Made by a program: the position numbers and the translations under genes
Shown here: positions 9,694 through 18,049 of the stretch, in pieces
How the letters are laid out: each line of letters starts with the position of its first letter
Numbering within the stretch: position 1 is the stretch's first letter
Origin: CALAED01 sp035765195
GTDB lineage: Bacteria > Actinomycetota > Actinomycetes > Streptosporangiales > Streptosporangiaceae
Length of the DNA stretch: 64,000 bases
Assembly: GCA_035765195.1 (NCBI GenBank)
Contig: DASTYC010000035.1
Coordinates: 15,634-79,633 of the forward strand
Reading direction: 5' to 3'
Notes under the pieces: model-generated
Seen by the model: only the letters and a program-made list of their open reading frames with translations
What the model was told of the DNA's origin: nothing
Databases searched by the model: none

Positions 9694-10641
9694 CTATGCC
9701 CGTGGGGTGCGCTCGAAGGCGTGCAGTCCCTTTTCGAACCGATGGACCGTGCGCCGCAGCTCAGGATGTTCGGCCAGCCACCGCTCGCTGACCGCGCTTT
9801 CCCCGGCCCGGACGGTGTCGTCCAGGACGATCAACGCGTCGTCCGTGCACTTGGGCAGCAGCACCGGCAGCGCCGGATAGCGCGCGGTGGGGTCGATCGT
9901 GCCCGGCGGGCCGTCCACCAGGATCAGGCCGATCTTGTCGAGGTCCGTGACCGCGCGGACGTCGTACCACGGCTGGTCGCCGGTGCCATTGTCCCAGGGC
10001 GTCAGCGGCGCGTGCCGTACCTCGACCACGTCGCCCAGGCCGTGGGCGCGCAGCAGATCGCGCGTCACGGCCAGGAATCGCTCGTCATGCTCGAGCGCCA
10101 CCACGCGGCCGATGCCGAGCCGCTGGACCGCGTATCCCAGCCACACGCTCGACGAGCCGCTGCCGCATTCGACGATCAGTTGCGGCTGTCGCGCGAAGAC
10201 CTCCCGCATGATCAACCGAAGGGCGTCGGGCGACAGCGCCCAGCCGCGCAGCTCCGGCAGCGGCGCCCGCGCGCCGATCAGCGCCCGCAGGTCGACCATG
10301 GCCTCCAGCTGTCGGTAGACCGTGAAGATCTCCTTGCTCAGCCGCTCGCGGGCGTGCCCGACGTCCGCGTCGAGCCGCTCAATCGAGGTGCTCAGCATTG
10401 CCGTCCGGGCCCGATGGTCGCGGGCATGGTCCGCGAGGCTCTCCGCCAGACCGCCGACCCGCTGTTCCACCAGGCCGAGCAGCGCCACGATCGCCGCCAG
10501 CACGGCACCATTGAAGATCACGATCGCCGCCACGGTCGGCGAGATGACCTTCAGCGAGAGCAGCGTCGCCGTCACCACGATGGCGGCGCCCCAGCCGGCG
10601 AGCCCGAGCGACGTCAGCCGGCGAGGGGACGGTGCCCGCAC
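9694..10641 (-). CDS. Membrane-tethered class I SAM methyltransferase
   Basis: The 315-residue product has two adjacent hydrophobic segments at the N-terminus (GWGAAIVVTATLLSL and AAIVIFNGAVLAAIVALLGL). A helical linker (~60-120) precedes a Rossmann-type methyltransferase domain with motif I as IVECGSGSSSVWLGYA and acidic motif II VVALEHDERF. The segment LILVDGPPGTIDPTARYPALP resembles the class I, SABATH-unrelated 'predicted O-methyltransferase' group. The GTG start has GGGAGG 7 nt upstream. It converges on the glycosyltransferase gene and diverges from the YciI gene. Membrane placement suggests a lipid-linked or surface substrate; none is identifiable. Confidence 0.7.
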   Translation of the reverse strand: MRAPSPRRLTSLGLAGWGAAIVVTATLLSLKVISPTVAAIVIFNGAVLAAIVALLGLVEQRVGGLAESLADHARDHRARTAMLSTSIERLDADVGHARERLSKEIFTVYRQLEAMVDLRALIGARAPLPELRGWALSPDALRLIMREVFARQPQLIVECGSGSSSVWLGYAVQRLGIGRVVALEHDERFLAVTRDLLRAHGLGDVVEVRHAPLTPWDNGTGDQPWYDVRAVTDLDKIGLILVDGPPGTIDPTARYPALPVLLPKCTDDALIVLDDTVRAGESAVSERWLAEHPELRRTVHRFEKGLHAFERTPRA

Positions 10642-10853
10642 GACGTCACCTCCCGCGGTCAGTTCTGGGCGAAGCCCAAGCGTTCATTGTTCCCTTGGAC
10701 GGCTCCGGGCGGTCTGTCGGCTCTCTGTACTTTTGGTGAACGATTTTGCGCCTGTTGGCCGTTCCGCTCCCTTTGTAGGAGGTCGACGCCGGCGCCGCGG
10801 CCTCCCGTACGCTTGCGGGCGTCCCGTGGCAGCGAAACGAGAAGGGTGGGCAC

Positions 10854-11120
10854 ATGGCGAGATTCGTCCTGCAGCTGTCGTTCAAGAACAACACGCGCCG
10901 CCTCGAAGTGCGGCCGGCCCACCGGGAGTACCTACGGAGCCTGCTCGACCAGGGAAGGCTGGTGACCGCGGGCCCGTTCGCCGACGACACCGGGGCGCTG
11001 CTCGTCTACGAGGCCGCCGACGAGGCGGAGGTGCGCGACATCCTGGCCGCCGACCCCTATACCGCCGCCGACGTCTACGACATCGAGCTGCTGCGGGAAT
11101 GGACGCCCATCCTGCCGTGA
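10854..11120 (+). CDS. YciI-like protein
   Basis: An 88-residue alpha/beta protein matching the YciI/dimeric ferredoxin-like fold: it starts MARFVLQLSFKNN and contains HREYLRSLLDQGRLVTAGPF and ALLVYEAADEAEVRDILAADP, the two most conserved blocks. Members contain a conserved His-Asp pair proposed to act in small-molecule chemistry, but no reaction is assigned. A purine-rich stretch (AAGGGTGGG) precedes the ATG. It is divergently transcribed from the methyltransferase, with ~210 nt between them in which I see no further ORF. Confidence 0.75.
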   Translation: MARFVLQLSFKNNTRRLEVRPAHREYLRSLLDQGRLVTAGPFADDTGALLVYEAADEAEVRDILAADPYTAADVYDIELLREWTPILP

Positions 11121-11325
11121 CCCGGCCCTGATGGGGAGCGCGATGAACGGATCGCGCCGTGCGGGCGTCCAACTGCCGTGACCACGCCAGTTCACCGTCG
11201 CCTGGCCGCCGGGGACATCGTGTCGCGGGCGCCTGGACGCAGGATCCCGTCGGGCGCCGTACCCTGGAGGCAAGCAGACTTCACTATCCGAGGTTGAATA
11301 GGAAGGATTGATAACCCTGGCACCC

Positions 11326-12189
11326 ATGCCGGAGGGTCCCGCACCGGCCCCCGTGATCCAGCGCCTGCGCGTGCGCTATGCCAAGCGCGGCAGGCTGCGG
11401 TTCACGAGCCATCGCGACATAGCCCGGGCCGTGGAACGCGCGGTACGGCGCGCCGGGCTCCCTGTGGCGTTCAGCGCGGGATTCACGCCCCACCCGAAGA
11501 TCTCTTATGCGGGTGCGGCGGCGACCGGGGTGGCCAGTGAGGCCGAGTACCTCGAAATCGGGCTGACCGAGACCCGCGACCCCGCGCGGGTACGAGCCGA
11601 TCTCGACGCGGCACTGCCCGGCGGGCTCGACGTCCTCGACGTCGTTCCCGCGGCGGGAGGCACCGCGCTCGCTGACAGGCTGACGGCGTCCGAGTGGCGG
11701 GTACGGCTGGACGACGTCGAGACCGGCGTCGTGGACCAGGCCGTGCGCGACTTCCTCGCGGCTCACGAGATCGAGGTCGAGCGTCTCACCAAGAAGGGGC
11801 GGCGCCGTTTCGACGTCAGGGCCGCCGTGTCCGCTCTCGAGTTGGACCGGCGTGCCATGGCCGAGGCGGCAGTCCCTTGTGCGATACTTCGAATGGTTGT
11901 TCGGCATACGAACCCCGCCGTACGACCTGACGACGTTCTCGTCGGGCTGCGACATGTGGCCGACCTGGCGCCGCCGTCACCACCACTGGTGACGCGGCTG
12001 GCGCAGGGGTCACTCATCGCGGAAACCGGCGAGCTCGCGGATCCGCTGGATCCCGACCGGCAGGAGCACGATCGGGTGGCACCCGATCGACAGGCCGCAC
12101 CCGGCGCCGTCGGCGCCCAGGTGATCGGCCATGGGTCCCTGCCGCCGGTCGGGGCGGTGGATTCGGGCGTCGTCGCCGCCCGACCGTAG
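11326..12189 (+). CDS. DUF2344 / TIGR03936-family protein
   Basis: The opening of this ~287-residue protein is diagnostic: RLRVRYAKRGRLRFTSHRD, then AVRRAGLPVAFSAGFTPHPK and ASEAEYLEIGLTE. These match the DUF2344 family that is encoded next to, or fused with, the TIGR03960 radical SAM protein and presumably works with it. The C-terminal ~60 residues (after LVTRLAQGSL) are Pro/Ala/Asp-rich and not conserved. The start is ambiguous: GGAAGGA at 11301-11307 abuts TTG 11308 and lies 18 nt before ATG 11326, which I prefer. The partner gene lies about 3.8 kb upstream across a three-gene insertion. Confidence 0.85.
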   Translation: MPEGPAPAPVIQRLRVRYAKRGRLRFTSHRDIARAVERAVRRAGLPVAFSAGFTPHPKISYAGAAATGVASEAEYLEIGLTETRDPARVRADLDAALPGGLDVLDVVPAAGGTALADRLTASEWRVRLDDVETGVVDQAVRDFLAAHEIEVERLTKKGRRRFDVRAAVSALELDRRAMAEAAVPCAILRMVVRHTNPAVRPDDVLVGLRHVADLAPPSPPLVTRLAQGSLIAETGELADPLDPDRQEHDRVAPDRQAAPGAVGAQVIGHGSLPPVGAVDSGVVAARP

Positions 12190-12320
12190 GATTCCGCGCT
12201 CGTCGCGACATCCGCACGTACGGCCGGGCGTGACCAACGGCTTTCGTCGTTGGCGCCGGACATGAGCCGGTGCCGGCGGCGTATGAGAAGAAAACGGAGA
12301 GCTCCTGTGCGGCGCACGGT

Positions 12321-12339
12321 GGTCACCGATTGTGTGACC
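12321..12339. promoter_or_regulatory. Inverted repeat in RNase E/G leader
   Basis: GGTCAC and GTGACC flank a 7-nt spacer about 40 nt before the RNase E/G start codon. It could be a DNA operator or a leader RNA hairpin. RNase E mRNAs in other bacteria are autoregulated through their 5' leaders, so a hairpin role is plausible but unproven. Confidence 0.25.
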
Positions 12340-12379
12340 CGTCGGCTCGCGCCCGGGAGCCTGACGGGAGATTACCCGC

Positions 12380-15300
12380 ATGCTCGAGAACGAGAACGGC
12401 GACGCGACAGGCGTCGGCGACGATAACAAGCTCGCGGATGAAGCGGTTCGCGACAACGCCAAGGACACCAACAGCACCCAGAAGGCCGAGAACGCCGAGA
12501 ACGCCGAAAACGCCCAGGACACGGGGGGCGCCGACGATGACAAGGCCACACAAGCGGCGGCGGCGCGGGCGAAGACGACGCGCACGCGGCGACGGGCGGC
12601 GAGCCGGCCGGCCGGGCCTCCGCCCGAGCTGACGGAGCCGCGGCCCGAGCCGGGCACGGGGTCGACGGCGCCGGCCTCGGCGGCGCCGGCCTCGGCCCAG
12701 GGGTCAGAGCCGGAATCGGAGCCGACCACGGCCGCGGCGGGTCCCGTCACCGTCCCGGTGGCGACCTTCCAGCCGCCGACCGTGGTGGTGTTCCAGCCGC
12801 CCGAGGTGCCCCCGCCCGCCAGGCGTACGGAGGCCGAGGCGGACACCGACACCACGGGCGACGGCACCGACGGCACCGACGTCGATGACGAGGTGGATGA
12901 GGGCGGCGACCGCCCCTCTCGGCGGCGTCGCCGGCGCGGTGGGCGTGGCCGTGGCCGATCGAAGGACGCCGACGGCGGCGAGTCCGCCGAATCCGGGGAG
13001 GCGGGGGAGGCCGCGGAGTTCGACGGCGAAACCGGCCGATCGGACGACGGCGCCGAGAAGACCGAGAAGACCGAGAAAGCTGAGAAAGCCGAAAAGGCCG
13101 GTCAGAAGACGGCCGAGAAGGATCGGCGCAAGGACAAGGGCAAGGAAAAAGACGACAGGGGCAAGGGCAGAGGCAAGGGCAAGGACGAGGCCGCCCAGGC
13201 CGCCGGCGAGGAGGCCGGGCGGACCGGCGACACCGGTGAGGCCGACGAGTACGCCGACGACGAGCAGGACGACGGCCAGGGCGCCGCGGGCACCCGGCGC
13301 CGGCGTCGGCGCCGGCGCCGTGGCGGCGGGGCCGACGGCGAGGAATCCTCGACCGACGATCCGCCCAACACCGTCGTCCACGTCCGGGAGCCGCGCGCCG
13401 TCGAGGACGAGGTGCAGTCCGTCAAGGGCTCGACTCGCCTGGAGGCCAAGAAGCAGCGCCGCCGCGAGGGCCGCGAGCAAGGTCGCCGCCGTCCGCCGAT
13501 CATCACCGAGTCGGAGTTCCTGGCCCGCCGGGAGGCGGTCGAGCGCGTCATGGCGGTGCGCAGGGAAGGCGAGCGCACGCAGATCGCCGTGCTCGAAGAC
13601 GGCGTGCTGGTCGAGCACTACGTGGATCGCGCCAGCCACCAGTCGTACGTCGGCAACGTCTACCTCGGCAAGGTCCAGAACGTGCTGCCCTCGATGGAGG
13701 CGGCGTTCGTCGACATCGGCAAGGGCCGCAACGCCGTGCTCTACGCCGGCGAGGTCAACTGGGACAACGTGGGGCTGGAGGGGCAGCCGCGCCGCATCGA
13801 GTCCGCGCTGAAGTCGGGCCAGTCGGTGCTGGTGCAGGTCACCAAGGACCCGCTCGGCCACAAGGGCGCGCGCCTCACCAGTCAGATCTCGCTTCCCGGG
13901 CGTTACCTCGTGTACGTGCCGGACGGCTCGATGACCGGCATCAGCCGCAAGCTGCCCGACAAGGAGCGCAACCGGCTCAAGGGGATCCTGAAGAAGGTCA
14001 TGCCGGAGAACGCCGGAGTGATCGTCCGTACCGCCGCCGAAGGCGCCACGGAAGAGGAACTGTCCCGGGACGTCTCCCGGCTGTCCGCCCAGTGGGAGAA
14101 CATCCAGCGGCAGGCCAAGTCGGCGTCCGCGCCCGCCCTGCTCTACGGCGAGCCCGACCTCACGATCCGGGTCGTGCGCGACGTGTTCAACGAGGACTTC
14201 ACCAAGCTGGCCGTCTCCGGCGACGAAAGCTGGGACATGGTGGCCGAGTACATCGAGTACGTCGCGCCGCACCTGGCCGAGCGGACCACGAAGTGGACCG
14301 GCAAGCAGGACATCTTCGAGGCGTACCGGATCGACGAGCAGATCGCCAAGGCGCTCGAACGCAAGGTGTGGCTGCCCAGCGGGGGCTCGCTGGTCATCGA
14401 CCGCACCGAGGCGATGACGGTCATCGACGTCAACACCGGGAAGTTCACCGGGCAGGGCGGCAACCTCGAGGAGACCGTCACCCGCAACAACCTGGAGGCG
14501 GCCGAGGAGATCGTCCGCCAACTGCGGCTGCGCGACATCGGCGGCATCATCGTCATCGACTTCATCGACATGGTGCTGGAGAGCAACCGCGACCTGGTGT
14601 TGCGCCGGCTCGTCGAGTGCCTCGCCAGGGACCGCACGAAGCACCAGGTGGCCGAGGTCACCTCGCTCGGCCTGGTGCAGATGACCCGCAAGCGGGTGGG
14701 GCAGGGCCTGCTCGAGGCGTTCTCCGAGGTCTGCGAGTGCTGCAACGGCCGCGGCATCCACGTGTCGGTCACTCCGGTGGACGAGAAGCCGGAGAAGGCC
14801 GCGACGGGAAGCCGGCGTCGCAAGCGCAAGGGCGAGGTGGAGCGAGCGGTCGAACGCAAGCTCGCCCGGCAGGAGGCGGCGAAGGAACGGATGGCCGAGG
14901 CCGCGCAGGCCGCCCAGGTCGTGCAGGCGGCGTCGGCCGCCGAGACGGCCGACGTGGCCGAGACCGCGGAGGCCGAGGCCGTCGAGGCGGCCCACGGCAC
15001 CGGCGCCCCCGGGGCCGCAGAGGAGTCAGCCGAGCAAGCCGTCGAGGATGCCGCCGAAATCGCGGCCGAGGTCACCGAGACCGGCCCGCCGCAGCTGGAG
15101 TCTGTCGAGCCCGTCGCCCCGGTGGACCTCGACGACGAAGACTCGGACGACGACGAAGACGACGACGTTGATGTCGATGAGGCCGAGGACGTCGACGAAG
15201 ACGACGAAGACGACGAAGACTCGGACGACGAAGACGACGACGATGACGCCGATGTGGTCGGGCCCAACTACGCCTACGACCTCGACGAGGAGTACGAGCC

Positions 15301-15394
15301 CTACGACGTGGACGAGGTGAACGACATCGACGACGAACCGGTGGGCAACGGGCGCCGGCGCCCGCCCCAGCGGACGACGCCCAACGTCTCGTGA
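12380..15394 (+). CDS. rne: Ribonuclease E/G family endoribonuclease
   Basis: This 1004-residue enzyme makes single-strand cuts in mRNA and rRNA precursors and scaffolds RNA decay. Residues ~1-370 form a long disordered arm rich in Glu/Lys/Ala/Arg, with runs such as EKTEKTEKAEKAEKAEKA and RRRRRRRRRGG. An S1 RNA-binding domain follows (~395-460, YVGNVYLGKVQNVLPSMEAA). The catalytic DNase-I-like region carries the metal-binding acids in VIDVNTGKFTG (~679) and IVIDFIDMVLESNRD (~725), and a zinc-link CECC sits near 784. The C-terminus is again low complexity and ends in an Asp/Glu tract (~917-997). Arms on both sides of the core are usual for actinobacterial RNase E. It precedes rplU-rpmA-obgE, as in related genomes. 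Confidence 0.92.
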   Translation: MLENENGDATGVGDDNKLADEAVRDNAKDTNSTQKAENAENAENAQDTGGADDDKATQAAAARAKTTRTRRRAASRPAGPPPELTEPRPEPGTGSTAPASAAPASAQGSEPESEPTTAAAGPVTVPVATFQPPTVVVFQPPEVPPPARRTEAEADTDTTGDGTDGTDVDDEVDEGGDRPSRRRRRRGGRGRGRSKDADGGESAESGEAGEAAEFDGETGRSDDGAEKTEKTEKAEKAEKAGQKTAEKDRRKDKGKEKDDRGKGRGKGKDEAAQAAGEEAGRTGDTGEADEYADDEQDDGQGAAGTRRRRRRRRRGGGADGEESSTDDPPNTVVHVREPRAVEDEVQSVKGSTRLEAKKQRRREGREQGRRRPPIITESEFLARREAVERVMAVRREGERTQIAVLEDGVLVEHYVDRASHQSYVGNVYLGKVQNVLPSMEAAFVDIGKGRNAVLYAGEVNWDNVGLEGQPRRIESALKSGQSVLVQVTKDPLGHKGARLTSQISLPGRYLVYVPDGSMTGISRKLPDKERNRLKGILKKVMPENAGVIVRTAAEGATEEELSRDVSRLSAQWENIQRQAKSASAPALLYGEPDLTIRVVRDVFNEDFTKLAVSGDESWDMVAEYIEYVAPHLAERTTKWTGKQDIFEAYRIDEQIAKALERKVWLPSGGSLVIDRTEAMTVIDVNTGKFTGQGGNLEETVTRNNLEAAEEIVRQLRLRDIGGIIVIDFIDMVLESNRDLVLRRLVECLARDRTKHQVAEVTSLGLVQMTRKRVGQGLLEAFSEVCECCNGRGIHVSVTPVDEKPEKAATGSRRRKRKGEVERAVERKLARQEAAKERMAEAAQAAQVVQAASAAETADVAETAEAEAVEAAHGTGAPGAAEESAEQAVEDAAEIAAEVTETGPPQLESVEPVAPVDLDDEDSDDDEDDDVDVDEAEDVDEDDEDDEDSDDEDDDDDADVVGPNYAYDLDEEYEPYDVDEVNDIDDEPVGNGRRRPPQRTTPNVS

Positions 15395-15625
15395 TCATGC
15401 GGCATTGGTTCGCGTTCGGTGCCGCGGATCCGGTAACCTTGGATTCCGGCACGTCGTGGACGTGTCCATGTTCTTGCGCCTGCGGATCTCCGCGCCTCTC
15501 CAGCCGCAGATGTTAAGCAGGTGGCAAGCCCCTGAGCAGTAGCCCCGAAACATGGGCCGGGCCTCCATGAGGAGACCCGCATGGCATAGCGCGCCGTACG
15601 GCGCGTACAAGGGAAGGGTTTCGCG
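15395..15625 (+). promoter_or_regulatory. Leader/promoter region of the rplU-rpmA unit
   Basis: This 231-nt stretch has no gene. It includes a -10-like TAACCT (15434-15439) without a convincing -35 at normal spacing, and a GCGCCGTACGGCGC palindrome about 20 nt before the purine-rich ribosome-binding site AAGGG. A structured leader of the kind that mediates L21 feedback control is possible; I do not recognise a named motif. Confidence 0.35.
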
Positions 15626-15943
15626 GTGTACGCGATCGTCCGGTGCGGCGGCCACCAGGAAAGGGTGGCGGTCGATGACGTCCTGACCGTCGAGAAGCTG
15701 ACCGGCGAGATCGGCTCGACGGTGACGTTCCCGGCCGTCCTCGTCGTGGACGGCGACAAGGTCGTCAGCGAGCCCGACAAGCTGGCCAAGTACCAAGTCA
15801 CCGCCGAGATCCTCGGCGCGGTCAAGGGCCCCAAGATCAACATCATGCACTACAAGAACAAGACCGGGTACAAGCGGCGGATGGGTCACCGTCAGCGCTA
15901 CACCCAGGTCAAGGTCACCGGAATCAAGGCCGGAAGGAAGTAG
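15626..15943 (+). CDS. rplU: 50S ribosomal protein L21
   Basis: L21 binds 23S rRNA in the large subunit and is normally co-transcribed with L27. The 105-residue product matches the family along its length: MYAIVRCGGHQERVAVDDV, GSTVTFPAVLVVDGDKV, and the basic carboxyl block HYKNKTGYKRRMGHRQRYT followed by VKVTGIKA. The GTG start is supported by GGGAAGGG ~9 nt upstream. The next gene, rpmA, begins 6 nt after the stop. Confidence 0.97.
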   Translation: MYAIVRCGGHQERVAVDDVLTVEKLTGEIGSTVTFPAVLVVDGDKVVSEPDKLAKYQVTAEILGAVKGPKINIMHYKNKTGYKRRMGHRQRYTQVKVTGIKAGRK

Positions 15944-15949
15944 CGGACC

Positions 15950-16504
15950 ATGGCACACAAGAAAGGCGCCTCGTCCAGCAGGAACGGCCGTGACTCCAAC
16001 GCCCAGCGTCTCGGCGTCAAGCGCTTCGGCGGTCAGATCGTCAACGCCGGCGAGATCATCGTGCGGCAGCGCGGCACGCATTTCCACCCCGGGGTCAACG
16101 TGGGCCGCGGCAAGGACGACACCCTCTTCGCGCTGGTCGCCGGCGCGGTCGAGTTCGGCCGCCACCGTGGCCGTCGTGCGGTGAGCATCGTTCCCCCGCG
16201 GCGCCAGGCGGCCGCCCGCGCCAACGGCAAGGCGACGGCGAACGGCCAGGCGACCGCCGCGGCCGACGGCAAGGCGACGGCCGAGGGCGCGACGCAAGAC
16301 GCCCCCGCCCGACCGGCGAAGGGGGCCAAGCGCGCCCCCGCCCGGTCGTCGAGCCGGGCCAAGAGCGCGTCGGCCCCCGCCGACACCGCGAAGGACGCCC
16401 CCGCGACCGCGAAGAAGGCCTCCACCGGCGCGAAGAAGACCACCGCCCGCTCGTCAAGCAAGGCCAAGAGCGCTGCCACTCCCTCCTCCGACGGAGAAAA
16501 GTAG
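15950..16504 (+). CDS. rpmA: 50S ribosomal protein L27 with long basic C-terminal tail
   Basis: The first ~85 residues are a complete L27 (MAHKKGASSSRNGRDSNAQ, RLGVKRFGGQIVNAGEI, FHPGVNVGRGKDDTLFAL), the protein whose N-terminus reaches the peptidyl-transferase centre. Unusually, the ORF continues for about 97 more residues of low-complexity Ala/Lys/Arg/Ser/Pro sequence (for example SRAKSASAPADTAKDAPA, KKASTGAKKTTARSSSK) resembling histone-H1-like or HupB-type tails. Typical L27 is 81-90 residues. There is no frameshift or internal stop, codon usage remains high-GC, and a strong hairpin follows, so the tail looks genuinely translated. Its role is unknown; nucleic-acid contact is a reasonable guess. 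Confidence 0.93.
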   Translation: MAHKKGASSSRNGRDSNAQRLGVKRFGGQIVNAGEIIVRQRGTHFHPGVNVGRGKDDTLFALVAGAVEFGRHRGRRAVSIVPPRRQAAARANGKATANGQATAAADGKATAEGATQDAPARPAKGAKRAPARSSSRAKSASAPADTAKDAPATAKKASTGAKKTTARSSSKAKSAATPSSDGEK

Positions 16505-16536
16505 CCACCAGGCCAGCCACAGACACCACCTGATGA

Positions 16537-16564
16537 GGGGCGGACCGTCCGAACGGTCCGCCCC
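16537..16564 (+). terminator. Strong hairpin between rpmA and obgE
   Basis: A perfect 12-bp stem (GGGGCGGACCGT paired with ACGGTCCGCCCC) closes a 4-nt CCGA loop 32 nt after the rpmA stop. No U-tract follows, as is common for actinobacterial terminators. It may terminate or attenuate ribosomal-protein transcripts before obgE. Confidence 0.7.
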
Positions 16565-16591
16565 ATCGTCGTCGAGGGGAGGGAACTCACC

Positions 16592-18043
16592 ATGGCGGAG
16601 TTCGTGGACCGCGTCGTCCTGCACGTGGCCGGCGGCAACGGCGGCAACGGCTGCGCCTCCGTCCATCGGGAGAAGTTCAAGCCCTTCGGCGGCCCGGACG
16701 GCGCCAACGGCGGCCGCGGCGGCGACGTCGTGCTGGAGGTCGACACCAACACCGCGAGCCTGCTCGCCTACCATCGCCGGCCCCACCGCCGGGCGGGCAG
16801 CGGCCGGCCCGGACAGGGTTCGCTGCGCACCGGTGCCGACGGCGAGACGATCGTGTTGCCGGTGCCCAACGGCACGGTCGTCAAGACGCTCAACGGCGAG
16901 GTGCTCGCCGACCTGGTCGGCGCCGGCACCCGATACGTCGTCGCGGCCGGCGGCCGCGGCGGCCTGGGCAACGCGGCGCTGGCCGGCGCCAAGCGCAAGG
17001 CCCCCGGGTTCGCCCTGCTCGGCGAGCCCGGCACGGCGCGCGACGTCGTCCTCGAGCTCAAGACCGTGGCCGACGTGGCGCTCGTGGGCTTCCCGAGCGC
17101 CGGCAAGTCATCGCTGATCGCGGCGCTGTCCGCGGCCCGACCCAAGATCGCCGACTATCCGTTCACCACCCTCGTCCCGCACCTCGGCGTGGTCAGCGCG
17201 GGCGACCGGACGTTCACGGTGGCCGACGTTCCCGGCCTGATCCCGGGCGCGAGCGAGGGGCGCGGCCTCGGCCTGGAGTTCCTGCGCCACATCGAGCGCG
17301 CCTCCACCCTCGTCCACGTGCTCGACTGCGCCACGCCGGAGCCGGGGCGCGACCCCATTTCCGACTTCGAGGTGATCGAACGCGAGCTCGCGGCGTACGA
17401 CGCGGCGTTGACGGGCTCCGCCGCCGCCGCATCGACCGCGTCCGCCGCATCGGGCGCGTCAGGCGCGCCGGCGGAGGCCGCCCTGGGCGACCGGCCGCTG
17501 TCCGGCCGACCCCGGCTGATCGTCCTCAACAAGATCGACGTGCCGGACGCACGCGACCTGGCCGAGCTCGTCCGCCCGGAGTTCGAGCGCCGCGGCCTGG
17601 TCGTCTACGAGGTCTCCGCGGCCTCGCACGAGGGGCTGCGCGAGCTGACGTTCGCGATGGCCGAGATGGTCGAGGCCCACCGTGCCGCCCTGCCGCCGGA
17701 GGAGCCCACCCGCATCGTGCTGCGGCCCGAGCCGGTCGGGGGCGTCGAGTTCGAGGTCAAGGATCTCGGCGACAACACCTACCTCATCACGGGCGAAAAG
17801 CCGCTGCGCTGGCTGCGGCAGACCGACTTCGGCAACGACGAGGCCGTCGGCTACCTCGCCGACCGGCTGGCCAGGCTCGGGGTCGAGGAGCGCCTCGCCC
17901 AGGCCGGTGCCACGGCCGGCGCCACGGTGCTCATCGGCACCGAAGAAGACTCGGTCGTCTTCGACTGGGAGCCGGACCTGGTCGCCGGCGCCGACCACAT
18001 CCTCGGCGCCCGCGGCACCGACAGCCGCCTCGAGGGGCGGTAG
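16592..18043 (+). CDS. obgE: GTPase Obg/CgtA
   Basis: Obg is an essential GTPase that binds the 50S subunit and links ribosome assembly to the stringent response and, in actinomycetes, to differentiation. The 483-residue protein has the glycine-rich Obg fold (AGGNGGNGCASVHREKF...GGRGGDVVLEV), a G domain with P-loop GFPSAGKSS (~residue 167), DVPGLI and NKID, and a C-terminal OCT domain (residues ~370-445) characteristic of Gram-positive Obg. A short Ala/Ser-rich insertion (~275-295) interrupts the G domain. GGGAGGG precedes the ATG. The position after rpmA is conserved, and proB starts 6 nt after its stop. Confidence 0.95.
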   Translation: MAEFVDRVVLHVAGGNGGNGCASVHREKFKPFGGPDGANGGRGGDVVLEVDTNTASLLAYHRRPHRRAGSGRPGQGSLRTGADGETIVLPVPNGTVVKTLNGEVLADLVGAGTRYVVAAGGRGGLGNAALAGAKRKAPGFALLGEPGTARDVVLELKTVADVALVGFPSAGKSSLIAALSAARPKIADYPFTTLVPHLGVVSAGDRTFTVADVPGLIPGASEGRGLGLEFLRHIERASTLVHVLDCATPEPGRDPISDFEVIERELAAYDAALTGSAAAASTASAASGASGAPAEAALGDRPLSGRPRLIVLNKIDVPDARDLAELVRPEFERRGLVVYEVSAASHEGLRELTFAMAEMVEAHRAALPPEEPTRIVLRPEPVGGVEFEVKDLGDNTYLITGEKPLRWLRQTDFGNDEAVGYLADRLARLGVEERLAQAGATAGATVLIGTEEDSVVFDWEPDLVAGADHILGARGTDSRLEGR

Positions 18044-18049
18044 GCGGCC

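Noticed and set aside
12704..14995. 763-codon minus-strand frame opposite RNase E/G
   Set aside because: Composition is an antisense reflection of the RNase arms and core, with no start signal or homology.
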